Positions 1 through 11,413 of a DNA stretch of 64,000 nucleotides are shown here, piece after piece. The notes under the pieces are model-generated. The model saw nothing but the letters and a program-made list of their open reading frames with translations, was not told the DNA's origin and did no database searches. The stretch comes from Euonymus europaeus (Eukaryota; Streptophyta; Magnoliopsida; Celastrales; Celastraceae). The stretch covers positions 26,982,501 through 27,046,500 of the forward strand of contig OY756958.1 of assembly GCA_963580455.1 (NCBI GenBank), in the 5' to 3' direction. Made by a program: the position numbers and the translations under genes. Within the stretch, counting starts at the first letter, position 1, and each line of letters begins with the position of its first letter.

Positions 1-266
1 TACATATCCACAAAATCGACAGCAAGAACCAGATGCGCAAGAAAATAATAAATAACCACGAAAATCAATATATATATTTTGTGAGAAAAAGTGAGCCAAA
101 AAAACATATAAATAAAAAACAGTAACAAAATAATAATAAAAACCCTAGTTTTTTTATTTTTTATTTTTTAACTTTTTTGGTTTTTTTTGATTCAAAAGCA
201 ACACGAAAATGGAGGGACGGGAATAGAATTACACAACCAACGCACCCAATCATCATCTTCTTCTTC
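1..266 (+). promoter_or_regulatory. Upstream region and probable 5'UTR of the bromodomain gene
   Basis: This is AT-rich DNA ahead of the first gene. An AAACCCTAG-type telo-box-like motif lies near 140-148, followed by T-rich sequence. No other gene is visible. The start codon at 267 is chosen because the MYB-like domain begins just after it. The in-frame codons further upstream translate into sequence with no domain character. Confidence 0.45.
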
Positions 267-3200
267 ATGGACAACGAAAACCAAAACCAAACATGGAGTA
301 CCTGGGAAGAGCTGTTGTTAGCGTGCGCCGTCAAGCGACACGGTTACAAGGACTGGGACTCCGTCTCGATGGAGATTCAGACCCGGAGCTCTCTCCCGCA
401 CATCCTTACCACCGCTCACCACTGTAAACTCAAGTACAACGACCTTAAGCGACGCTTCACGACACAACCGGCCAAGCCGGATGACGAACAGGTGGTAGAA
501 GGTGACAAGGTTGACGGCGTCCCGTGGCTCGAGGAGCTGAGGAAGATCCGCGTGGCCGAGCTCAAACAAGAGGTCCAACGATACGATGTTTCCATCTTGT
601 AAATCCCCTCGTGATTATTTTTTTCCCGATTTTTGAATTGATACTTTTTGTTTAAATATATTGGATCTGACCTCGAGTTTGATCTGTGATTCTAGGTCTT
701 TACAGTCGAAAGTTAAGAGACTGGAGGAAGAGCGAGAACGAGAGCAAGGATTCCGAGAGCAGAACGGAAACATACGAGAGAAACCAGATCTGGAAGAAGG
801 GAGATCAGAAAACGACGAACGACGCGATGATGAAGGTGGAGAGCGACAGGCGATGCCGGTAAAAGTTGAGAACCGGAAGTTGATTCCCGGCGACGATTCC
901 GACCGGGAAAACCGGTCTGTTAATGGATCCAACTCAACCGGTTCGAACAGGAAAGCAATCGAAAAGGAAATGGTCAAGTCCGAGCCCGAACCGGTTCGGA
1001 CCGGTGCAGATGAACCTCAGCCTGTTTTGAGCGGTTCGAACTCGAAACCGGACGGAGAAGATGACTCGGTAACGCAGCTGAGCAGTGATCTGCAGAGCTC
1101 GGCGAGTTTAGGAAGTAAGAGGAGGCGGAAGGTAAGGAAGAGAAGTGACGTTTCCGGTGATAGCGTCAAACAGGTGGCCGTAAAATCAGAGCCGTTGATT
1201 CAGGTTCTGGATTCGATCAGGTCATCACAACACGGTTCACTGTTTGAGCGCCGTCTCGAAAGCCAGGTACGATTCTTTTTTTTTTTGCTTCGTCAAAACA
1301 ATTTTAAAAAAATTCACCAGAAATTTTTTTGCTAATTAATTAATCCATTTTTTGTTAGTAATTCTGAATTTTTTAGAGTGATTCTTATTTTATGGGTTAA
1401 TTTCAATAAATTAGTCCTATGTTGTAACAAAGCAAATGACTGACCTAACCTAACTAGATGTGTGGGATACATGACAAATGACTGTATTATCTAACCCTAC
1501 AATCTATCATAGCCGTCAGATGAGATCTCGTTGTTATTTTATTTTAAATTTTTTTATTATAATATACTCTTTGTAGCATCGGATCTAGTTGTTTTTTTTG
1601 TTTGGTATGCATAGACGTCTGTTAAATGCTACCCAGCTTATACATTTCCCTTATTTGTCCAACAAGCACGATAGGGTGATATAGAGTAACAAAATTTTGT
1701 TCAATCTAGATGACCGATTTGTCCGATCTCGATTCAATTAAATTTGGACATAATTTTTTGGCCCTAAATCTAGGTTCAAACTCAAAAAATTCGCCTGATT
1801 TAGTTATTCGGACCAATAATTTTCATTTGAATTGAATTGTTTATTCGGACCAATAATTTTCATTTGAATTGAATTGTTGTCTAATTTACTTGTTTGAATT
1901 TAAATGAATTTGAGTATCGTCAATTTATTGCTTTTGAAAATTCAAATAAATTCGGATCCGGACATTCAAATGTGTCGTAAACACTCTACGCTATCCGACT
2001 CGAATCAATCCAGAGCCAAATTTTTTGCCACCTCTAGAATGATGTAAATGAAATTATGTCTTTAACAATTATTTTAACATGATTTTTTTGTTGAATAAAA
2101 CCAATTTTTAAATTGTATAACTAAAAGTAAAGTGTGAATTACGGAAATTAAAGAAAGGCTTTACTAACAGAGAGTCAATGATCCGTTTGATTTGTTTTAC
2201 GTGTTTTTATTTTCTATTTCTGGATAACTTTATTTTTTTTGTTTTCTGTGCTTTTTTAAATGGTAATCAAACATCTTTCTTAATTATTTTATATTTTTCT
2301 CTGAAAATGAAAATAGTAAACGCGTTAAAAATAAGCACACCAAACACAATGGTGGTGTGGCCTTTTGGTCAAAATGTTCCGTCTTTGAAGGAGAGTTTAG
2401 GCTGTAACTTGCATCAATTTATAGACCTTTTTTCCCCTTCTTTGTAAGCAATTACGATTTATGTTTCCCAAGCCTGCTTACCAATTAAGCACGTTGTACT
2501 TTTTCTGTTTGATTTACTTGAATTAATAGAGGGCACTAATACATATATATCTGTGTGTGTGTGCAGGAAACTGAGGAATACAAAAACATGGTTAAGCAGC
2601 ATATGGATCTGGGAACAATACAAGCTAGACTGGAGCAAGGCTCTTACAAATTTTGCTCCCTTTCATTCTACAGAGACCTTTTACTCCTCTTAAACAATGC
2701 CATTGTTTTCTTCCCCAAATCCTCCCAAGAATCGCTTGCTGCTTGCGAACTGATCCCTGTTGTTTCAGCTGAAATGAGAAAGGAAACCCAGAAATCTGAT
2801 TCTACGCAGAAAACAGCCAGTGTTCCCTCTCAACCCAAGCCCGAGCTCGAGAAGTCCGATTCATTGCTCGCTAGACAAAAATCTTCAGCTCCCATTGTAG
2901 TTTGTCGCAAACGTAGCTCAATCTCGTCGAAGTCTTCTCTGTCATCTAGCTTTGTGAAAAAGGTTGATCCACAAGAAAGCCGAGATGACAATGAGGATGA
3001 CGACGACAAAAAACCAGCTACCGAGACAAAGCCAATTGTTGTTGAACAACAGAGTTTACTGAACATCAAACCGGATTCCAAACCTAAAACTGGCACAAGA
3101 AGCACAAGAAGAGGCAGCAAGGTCCTGAGTGCTAGCAGTGCCACTCCAAACAAGAAGCAAAGCACAATACTCCCAGGTTCCAAAGCAGCTTCAAACGACA

Positions 3201-3598
3201 AGGTGGAAAATCTTAAAAGTGATAAGAAGAAAGCAGAGGCATTGGCAATGGAGAAGAAGAAAGGCGCAGCGGATTTCTTGAAGAGGATAAAGAAGAATTC
3301 ACCGCAGGAAGCGCCGAAGAAAAGTGGCAGCAAAGGTGGTAATAATAATGGTGGTGGTGGTGGTGGAGAGCAGAAGAAGGGCTATAGTGGCAAGAAAGAT
3401 AAAGGAAAGGACAAGATGTCAAGGGCTGGTACCGAGAGAAAACAAGCAAAAGATGAGGGCAGTCCATCAAAGCGGAGCATTGGGAGGCCACCAAAGAAAA
3501 CAGCGGAGGTCTCTACAATTACCGGGAGACGGAGGAGGGAAAGTGATGGAAATGGGGTAGCGGAAATGAAGCGACCTACAAAAAGATCCAGGAGGTAA
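267..3598 (+). CDS. MYB-like/bromodomain-containing nuclear protein
   Basis: The exons are 267-598, 696-1266 and 2567-3598, with GT-AG junctions, and encode 644 residues. The N-terminal part (WSTWEELLLACAVKRHG onward, about residues 8-60) is a SANT/MYB-like segment. It is followed by a short coiled coil (SKVKRLEEERERE), an acidic low-complexity linker, and a bromodomain around residues 280-375 that is split by intron 2. Bromodomain signatures seen are HMDLGTIQARLEQGSY and FYRDLLLLLNNAIVFFP. The C-terminus is Lys/Ser-rich, with a glycine tract and a GRPPKK AT-hook-like motif near the end. This is the architecture of the Arabidopsis At2g44430/At1g61215 group. Bromodomains of this kind bind acetylated histones, so a chromatin role is inferred. 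Intron 2 is long (1.3 kb) and carries repeats. Exon joins rest on frame and family similarity. Confidence 0.88.
1804..1876. repeat. Two-copy tandem duplication (37-bp period) in intron 2 of the bromodomain gene
   Basis: The segment beginning TTATTCGGACCAATAATTTT occurs at 1804 and again at 1841, essentially unchanged. It lies in a stretch (about 1660-2035) that looks like transposon-derived filler. The right end of that stretch, read in reverse complement, starts GGTGGCAAAAAATTTGGCTC and resembles sequence at 21497. Confidence 0.7.
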
Positions 3599-4615
3599 TG
3601 AATGGGCTCCCCATGTAAATTATATTTAGCTTGGTGATCATCAGTGATTATTATTTATTTTTACTAATTGACCTTTTTGGTTTGGTCTTTCAAACCCATG
3701 ACCAAGAGGTCATGGGGTAGGGCAAGGGTCTGGGCTTGCCGCTAGGGCAAGCTGTAAACCATATTTTGTAAGGGTACTGTTGTATCAAAATCATTTTCTT
3801 TTAGATTCAGGTTTAGAACATCAGTCATTTCCACATTAGAAGCATAGGGGCTAGTTGTGCTTTAATTCTTGTAGCATTTTTTTTTTATAAGCATTCCTGT
3901 AGCATTTTGTCCAAATATATATATATATATATATACACTACACACATACCAACTTCATAACCGGGCCTAGTTTGGCTCTGTATAGGGTTGGTAAACTCCG
4001 GATACCTGATAAGTCTCCTCTCCCCCCCTGAATACCTGATAAGTCAGTCGTTCATGGGGTGTTGGGTGTTAATGTGAAGAATTGAACTTGAGTAGAGTCC
4101 CAGAGCTGTCAGAATTGATCCCCAACTTCGTTGAAGCTGAGAGTACCTTTTTTGTCATTGCTTTGAGAAGGTTCGTACGTGCGCGTGTTTATATAGTCCA
4201 TGGGGTTAAAAAGGGATATAAAATAACATGACAGCACGGAACACATTAGTTACTAAGCAAATCACTAATTATATAATGTTACAAAAGCATTGGCCTCTTT
4301 TTTAACCCCTAGAAAGTATTAGCATTTCACTAGTGAATCTGCAGACGTTAATAAAGAAATCAAATGACTCGCAACAATTACCTTCCTGCAGTGGGAACTA
4401 ATTTAGAAACCCATATCCAGAGTCATCCCATGTTAGGGGATGCGCATTGTGGTATGGCAGTGGCAGCAGACATGAAAGTAACTTCAAAATCAGCTCTCCC
4501 CGATGGCTCAAGAATCTCCCTCCATAAACCTCACTGGCATACCAAAAGTCACAATCTAAAACCACCAAAAGTTTCAGGTTACGCTGCGTACTATCAGAAA
4601 CTGTTCCTGTCATCC
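3599..4615. other. Convergent intergenic region
   Basis: This stretch lies between the 3' ends of the bromodomain gene (+) and the EMSY-LIKE gene (-) and should hold both 3'UTRs. It contains an (AT)n tract near 3917-3935. I see no gene in it. Confidence 0.5.
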
Positions 4616-7600
4616 TCAACCCATGGAATGCCCTCGTGAGTACTGACGACCACCCTCATCTGTTTGAAATCAAAGGAAAAAAAATGTAGTGTTTAGATGG
4701 GATCAATCCAGGTAAAACTCACTACAAATTTCAATTTCCAGAACAGGATTGAGTAAAATAGCAAGGGCAAAAGGTTTCTTTTGCTGATCTCAACCCATCA
4801 TCTGATGCAAAAAGTCTTCTTTTTGTAAATAACAGAAGATAAAGAACTTTAGCGCTCGAAAAAAATGTGAGGAAACATACCACTTTCACCGTCAGATAGA
4901 TCTGTAAGCCTTGAAATCGCATCAATAAGTGCTTGCTCATGCTCCTATTTTGTAAAATAACTTGTTCAGTTGTGCAGAATTTTGAGAATGATAGCAATAC
5001 CCAGATAAGAATAAGAAAACACTAGCATGGTTACTCTTATGACCTTCAGCACTTTCTTCGCTTTCTCAACCTCCAGAGGATCAGGGGGTCTGGCACCAAA
5101 TACCCTCTCAACCTGCCAAAAACAACAGAAAATTAATGCATATGTAAACCCACACTCTCTTTTCAGTGAATGGAAAATAGTATTTATTAAAGGAGAGAAG
5201 GCTGATATACAACAAAGTAAATGGCATTCATGGTTGCTGATCTGAAAACATCTACATTCAATTACCTCCTTGATCAGAGTATCTGTGTGAAGAATTTGTA
5301 TATCATCCGCTGCTTTCTTTCCAACACCATTCTGCGATCGCAATAAATTTTTTCTGGAATGACCTTTTGGGACACCTCTACCTCTTCCTGACCCTGGAAC
5401 TCCATCACGGCCTATACCTCTATTCATCCCATTACCTGGTCCACCATAACCTCGACGAGATATTCCAGGATCCTCACCCACCCATTGTATATCCTCAGGA
5501 GACATCTGTGACAGGAAACAATACAAATACATCATTCAAGTAAAAGCAAAAAATCACTCATTATTTCAGGACAAGCAGCTGATTCTAAAGCTAGAAACCA
5601 AGTGACGTGTTTTAGTTTGAATTGCTAAGTGGTGAAGTCTGAGATTTCAGTCTGCTAGGACTAATAGCACAACTGCAGAAATTTCTTGTGCAACTAGACA
5701 ACTTCTTACTCTCAAAACCCAGCATGACGTCCTTATAGGGATTATAAATAGAGGAAGGAATTCAAATACGCCATGCACCATTTCCTAGGAATAATTCAAC
5801 TATAGCAAAAGTTGCATATCCTGCGACCCACTTTGATTTCCCAACTTCCATTGCGTCAAACCTTGTATATTTGTTTTCTGAATAGCATACCTATTATCAT
5901 TCTTTCACATCATGATAATACCCAACTGAAAACCACTACTGGAGTAGCAGTAATCAGCACCAAAAGTATTGAGAACTCAAGTATCATCAATATGCTGGTG
6001 ACACAAAACTATGCCTGCATCACCTGACCATGACTTGTTACTTATCGATTTCATTCTTCCAATAATCAGTATTAGAAGTTCTATCATAAGAACAGAGAGA
6101 AGTAGGAATTCTATAAAACTAAATGATGATTAGAAAGTACAAAGCTCCTCAATTTTACCATACAAGCTAATTAATCATTATTATCGGTCTGTTTGAATCA
6201 GAGTATGTTGATAGAGTATAAGCTCTCGTAAAACGTAAAAACTGAGAGTGTCTGAGAGTATGGGGACAGAGTATAAGCTAGCTTATACTCTGTCCCAAAC
6301 GGAGGCTATATCAAGCTTCGCAACAGTATCTCATAAACCTTAAATGGGATGATCAGAAGGTAAGACATCTTCAAACTCAGCACTCAACGAAAAAATAATA
6401 GAAGTGTCAACTATAATGTGACTAAACAAATTAATTATGTGAATATTCGGTAGTGCACGAAGAATATACATCCATTAAAAAAATTTAGTAACCAATTCAT
6501 CACTTCTCCTTAAATATCTCTAACAAAAACAAATTCCTACAAAAAATAGTCCAGAAAAATGGTTTACGAGCACTTAAATGGCAGCTCCAGGGCATCATTT
6601 GTTGACAAGAACAAGTAGAAATTAAGTCAACTAGTCAAGGAAACAAGGCACCAAATATACCTCTGAGAGATTAACCCATTCCCATGTCTCCTTTTGAGTA
6701 TGCATATCATAGACCAGAGCATGTCGTCCCTAAAAAAAAGGAAGAGTGAAATGATGTTTCTTTAACCATGGAAAAAGGAAAAAGATATCAAACTTCTATC
6801 AAGAGCCACAAATACCTCAACCGGATTGTAGTCGGTTATAACAGCTTCATAGAAGTTATTGTCATCAGGCCAACGAGTTTTCACTTTCCTGCCAATCAAA
6901 GGGTCAAAACCAATTCCTTCAGGAGCAGCTCCTGAAGATACTCGAGTAACTTGACCCCTTCCACTTGGACCAGAGGGAGGATAAGCAATAGCCTTCGAAG
7001 ATGCACCGGCCATACCCTGTGAAATAGAGGAACAGTAAGAATCAAGGTGGAGCATCTGATTAATACAATTGCATCATGTTCTATAAAGGATCTATAAGCT
7101 TTTGCTCACTGGTTTTTGCTTCTTTCCCTTTGAACCAGAGATAGATCCTCTCTTAGCAGCTGATGAAGATGGTTGGTGAGAAGCAGCAACAGTTTGTGCA
7201 TGAAACGCTAGAGATGGTCCACCAAAAGACTGTGATTGAACTGACTGTGCAAACTTCTGCTTCTTGCGAGATGCAGAGACAGTCGAAATAGGCATTGAAT
7301 CATGAACTGCTTGACCAGTACTAAGCATGCCAGGTTGATGCCCGCCGGCTTGTCTCCACTCCCTGATGGTATTACCCATTATAGGGCCAATTAGAAGATA
7401 AAGAAGACCAAAACATCAGAAAGTTCAGACAAACAGATGTTATCAGACCTTATCCTTCGTATTGTGTCATCAGCATCTACTCGGGCCAGAAGCTCTCTGT
7501 GCTCTTCATTTGACAGTCTCAACTCTTTTCGAAGTTCAGTTATCAAACTTTCCTTCTCCTGAAGAAAATAGAGTCATGTAGCGTCATCTAAACCTGATGG

Positions 7601-8471
7601 TCCTGATCAAACAAATTTGAAGAGATTAGATATACAAAGTTTATAAAGCAAAAAGTACCCAAGTAATGGCATCAGCTTGAGCTTTAAAGGCTCTTAGAAC
7701 TGAACTGTATGCTTCTTGCTCAAGTTGGTGGATCTGGGTCTCCATATCAGTTTCACCATACATCATAGGGTAAGGAACAGAACCTGCAATAGATCTTCCA
7801 TTACCCGCTATTCGGCCCCCTCTAGATATTCTGTTCTGATGTGATGGAGGAAGATCATCATCAGTCCCTGCAATGATTAAAAAGGGATTAAAAACATAAG
7901 TGATTAACTGCAAGTCAGTCTCGAATGCCCATGCAACTTATGCTTCTGGGGGAATTCTCTATGTCTTTGCAGACACTGGCCTAGTATACCCAAGGGAACG
8001 GCTGGGCTTGGTAGTCTTTCTAATGACCATACTTAACATGCTCAAACCAAATATATTCCAGAGCTGCTCTACAGAGACACTAGAAGCAAAGTAAAACCAG
8101 CTGCATCAGGTCCACAATTTGCAGTTAACTACCAAAATTTTGAGGTTTTTAACAATCAAAAGTTAAAAACACTAACCATCACAGAAGTCCCAAAATTTAT
8201 CCTCTACAAACCACACCAAACTAAATTTACAAGAAAACAGGAATTCCACTCTACTAAACAAAATAAATCTTAAAACCCTAAATTTCACCTCTTAGTATCC
8301 GAAACCCGAGACACAGATTCCGCTTTCAATTCCCACGAAAGAAATTAGACAAATTTTCATAATCTCCGCTAACAACCCAGTTAAAAGAACCCCGACTTGA
8401 TCCAGAAACGCGATTAAGATTCGGTTTTTGAGAGGGAACTCACCGCTACTGTCGTAGGACTCGTAGTCCAT
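4616..8471 (-). CDS. EML: EMSY-LIKE protein with ENT and Tudor-like domains
   Basis: Ten exons on the minus strand join in frame to 428 residues: 8471-8444, 7867-7659, 7558-7449, 7362-7110, 7016-6816, 6729-6661, 5505-5266, 5112-5044, 4944-4881 and 4659-4616. The start [10 protein letters not shown] is split by the first intron. Residues about 52-118 form an ENT domain ([20 protein letters not shown] and the [20 protein letters not shown] helix). Residues about 238-300 form a Tudor/Agenet-like domain ([20 protein letters not shown]). The tail has a second helical segment ([17 protein letters not shown]). EML proteins are nuclear chromatin-associated factors; in Arabidopsis they act with EDM2 in RPP7 immunity and in development. 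Assignment to EML1 versus EML3 is not attempted. Intron 6 carries a MITE (6189-6302). Confidence 0.92.
6189..6302 (-). mobile_element. Small MITE, copy 1 of 3, in an EML intron
   Basis: The ends CTGTTTGAATCAGAG and TGTCCCAAACGG are inverted relatives of each other. The interior carries GAGAGTGTCTGAGAGTATGG and two inverted blocks of AGAGTATAAGC type. Read in reverse complement it aligns along most of its length with 31210-31323 and in part with 17317-17393. No coding potential is seen. Confidence 0.75.
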
Positions 8472-8947
8472 GGCCAGCGTGCACTAAAGGAAATAGCACT
8501 GGAGACCAAGAACGAAAACCAGAAGAGCCCTAAAATTGGATAGCAACCAGGCATTCAACACAAAAATCAGCACGGACAGAGAGATTTCGATGCGATTTTC
8601 CGATCAGCACAAGCGAGACAAATCCTGGTCCTTTCAACTTCACCTATCACAACATAATTGATCAATTAGAGCTCGAATCTAGTGGGCTATACTGGCACCG
8701 AAAAATGTATCGCGCTTCGAAAGGACTCGGGAAGCTCGGAAGACGGAGAGTGGACGAGCAGAAAAATATTATAATTTTTTTAACAAAGTAAAAAAAAAAA
8801 ATTGAAAAAAATAGACGGACTCGAATCGTTTATTAAAGCGTTTTTGTATTGCTGTTGAGCTCCGCCTGTTATTGGGAATGGGGTTGTATGGGAAGCCCAA
8901 AGAGGAATGTCCTGATTGGTTGTCATGTTTTTGTCCATGAGAGAAGC
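8472..8947 (-). promoter_or_regulatory. 5'UTR and promoter region of the EML gene
   Basis: This stretch lies directly upstream of the EML start codon on the minus strand. I see no other gene or clear motif, apart from A-rich runs near 8765-8810. Confidence 0.4.
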
Positions 8948-9998
8948 ATCGGATTAGTCCCTACCTATGTTTTAAAAGTCATTTTGGTTTCTTAATATTT
9001 TTTCAGGCTAAAGAATTTCCTTAATTTTTAAAAATGGGTCACGTTTATTTTTAGAGTCAAATTCTATCAAACTACACCGACACCGACACAAAAAAAAATT
9101 AAGAAAAAAAAAATTCAGGTGGATTTGTCTATAATTGGACAACACATCTACATTATTTTAGATATATTTATTTTTAAACATTTTAAGCTCTTATACTTTA
9201 ATAAATGAGTGAATTAAACCCTTATGCCATAAAAAATGGAGCAATTATGTCCCTACTGTTATGCAATATTGCTCAATAACACCCTGACATTATTTTGAGC
9301 AAATCGAAGAAAATAATAGGGTTGACATAACTTGATCTTTACATCAATTCGGTCACAGAACATTCAATTCTAAATGTCCGTACCAATCTCTTTCATTTTT
9401 TATGAAAATACTATCTTGACAACATTCATTTTATGTCATCTAAATATATGTATGCCATTTTATAGCCTGAAACCTCGATATCAAGGTTCGTTAATTGTGG
9501 AATCCATAACATCAATCCCAAAAGTTCATTCTAAAATGATGGCACTTGTGGTTAGTAGTTTGGATTGTCTATGTTGATTTCGTTGTTGCTTAAACTTCTC
9601 AATTTCTGTGATTGAAGAATCTAAACTTTGTTTGAGATTTTGTGCTTTGTAATCTCAATATAGATGTTCACAATAGGGGCTTCGTTGCTCCATTTTTTAA
9701 AATATAAAAGGCTTAATTGCCCCATTTATTAAAGTATAAGGACGTCAAATGTTCAAAAACAAATATAGCTAAAATCATGTACATTTGTTGGCTAGTTATT
9801 ATACGAGTCCACATGGATTTTTTAAATAAATAAAAAATACATGTCAGCAGACTAACGGCCACATCAACGTATTTGATGGAGTTTGTCTCCAATGACTAAC
9901 TTGACTCATTTTTTAAAGTTGAAGGGGTTTCTTGGTCTGGAAAAAAAAGCTGAAGGGTCAAAATGACCAAAAAATATAAGTTAAGAGGCTAATCCGAT
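8948..9998. mobile_element. Mutator-like element with long, imperfect terminal inverted repeats
   Basis: The left end ATCGGATTAGTCCCTACC is mirrored by the right end, which reads ATCGGATTAGCCTCTTAA in reverse complement. The similarity continues inward for about 300 bp on each side, including the shared block CTTATACTTTAATAAATG at about 9192 and, inverted, at about 9740. Long TIRs are typical of MULEs. The interior between the TIRs is AT-rich and has no transposase-like frame. I could not identify a clean target-site duplication, so the exact boundaries are uncertain by a few bases. Confidence 0.65.
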
Positions 9999-10104
9999 AC
10001 TACTCTTCTTCTTTTTTTATAAACATTAACATCACTTTTTGTTATTGAATATGATAATACATTTCTTTGGGTACATTCTTAATCTATTTATGTATATACT
10101 ATAA

Positions 10105-10691
10105 GGCTTTGTTTGAATGAGAGAATAAGATTCGGTATAGTATAAAATTATCATTTAATGATGTTATTAAGTATTTGGACGTTTTTAAAAAAACTCAAGA
10201 CAATATAATTTTATATAAAATCAGACTCTTATACACTGCAAGCAGTATAATATAAGAACAAATTCAACTCGTTTTTATTTTATACTGAGCGCTTAGTATA
10301 AAAGAGATAATATTAAATGACAAAAAACACTTTCTTAAGAAAACAAACCCTAGACACTTGTTACCTTCTATATATCGCCTCTCCTCTAAGAAAATATACT
10401 TTTGCCGGAAAAAAAGCTTATCTACAAAAATATTTACCATAGATAAATTGATACTAATAAAAGACTAAAAAACTATTTTTTTAGGTTGGAATCTTTCAAA
10501 CATATCACCTCATATCTTATACTATCATTTTACCTAACAACAAATCAAACATTGTATTGGATAAAAATTATACTATACAAGCCTAATATCATATTATTTT
10601 CAAATACTGGATAGGATTAAATTATCCATCAACTTATACAAAGATTAAGTTATACAATGGATAACAAAATTATACTATCCTAAACGGAACG
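10105..10691. mobile_element. Tourist-like (PIF/Harbinger) MITE
   Basis: The element starts GGCTTTGTTTGAATGAG and its right end reads CGTTCCGTTTAGGATAG in reverse complement. Just inside each end, GTATAGTATAAAATTATC pairs with GATAGTATAATTTTGT. It is flanked by TAA at 10102-10104 and 10692-10694, the 3-bp target preferred by PIF/Harbinger transposases. The interior is AT-rich and non-coding. Confidence 0.6.
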
Positions 10692-10694
10692 TAA

Positions 10695-11413
10695 ATTCAT
10701 ATTTTATAGGTGGATGAATAAAATTACCTTAATAAATACCATAAAAAGGGTTGACAACTTTACATAATTTCCTCAGTATTATGAGGAGAATCCATACAGT
10801 CAAGGCCCTAGTTCAGCTTGATCGCCCTGCAACTGCAATCCCTGATTTTCAATTGCATGAAGATCGAGGTTCTCAGAGACCGTCCATCAAGAAGAAAATC
10901 TATGTACATTCTGAGTTAGTCAAATTGTGACACATCTATCTCACGGATACATCTCTCTCTCGTGCATATATTCCAACAAAATACCCACCTCCCCTCAAAC
11001 TCGGTGATGGATGAGTGAGTAACTATCCGGGCTACCTTGCATCAATAATGATAATTTATACCATTTAGTGCGGGTCAGTCCTGCAAAATCCAAGTATGCT
11101 AAAGATCCATTGCTTCTTATTGCGAACACCAGCAGCCATTATTCCCCCTCATAACAGAAACCAAGGAAACGCAACAAAATGAAAAAGATAAATACAATTA
11201 TCCAACAATTGAGACAGGCAACAAAGTATAGGATCGTAGAGAGCTGGCCATAACGTGTTCATATTGTCTGTTGCTCGGATTTACAGAAATAGACAGCGTA
11301 AATCCAAAATAAAAAACACCATGTAATAACCCTCTTTATCCTCATCAATTCAAACAAGAGCACCAAGTAAATAATCACGCCTCACCCAAATCCTCATCAC
11401 CTCCCAAATAGTG
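10695..11413. other. Non-coding stretch holding the kinase gene 3'UTR
   Basis: This lies downstream of the minus-strand kinase gene stop codon at 11414. No other frame, RNA gene or repeat is recognisable. Confidence 0.4.

Noticed and set aside
2178..2447. 89-codon frame in intron 2 of the bromodomain gene
   Set aside because: It is low-complexity Phe/Leu-rich translation of AT-rich intron DNA, and the exon chain is in frame without it.
2830..3333. Long minus-strand frame (167 codons) opposite the bromodomain gene
   Set aside because: It is an antisense shadow of the Lys/Ser-rich C-terminal exon; it is rich in F, L and S and has no domain.
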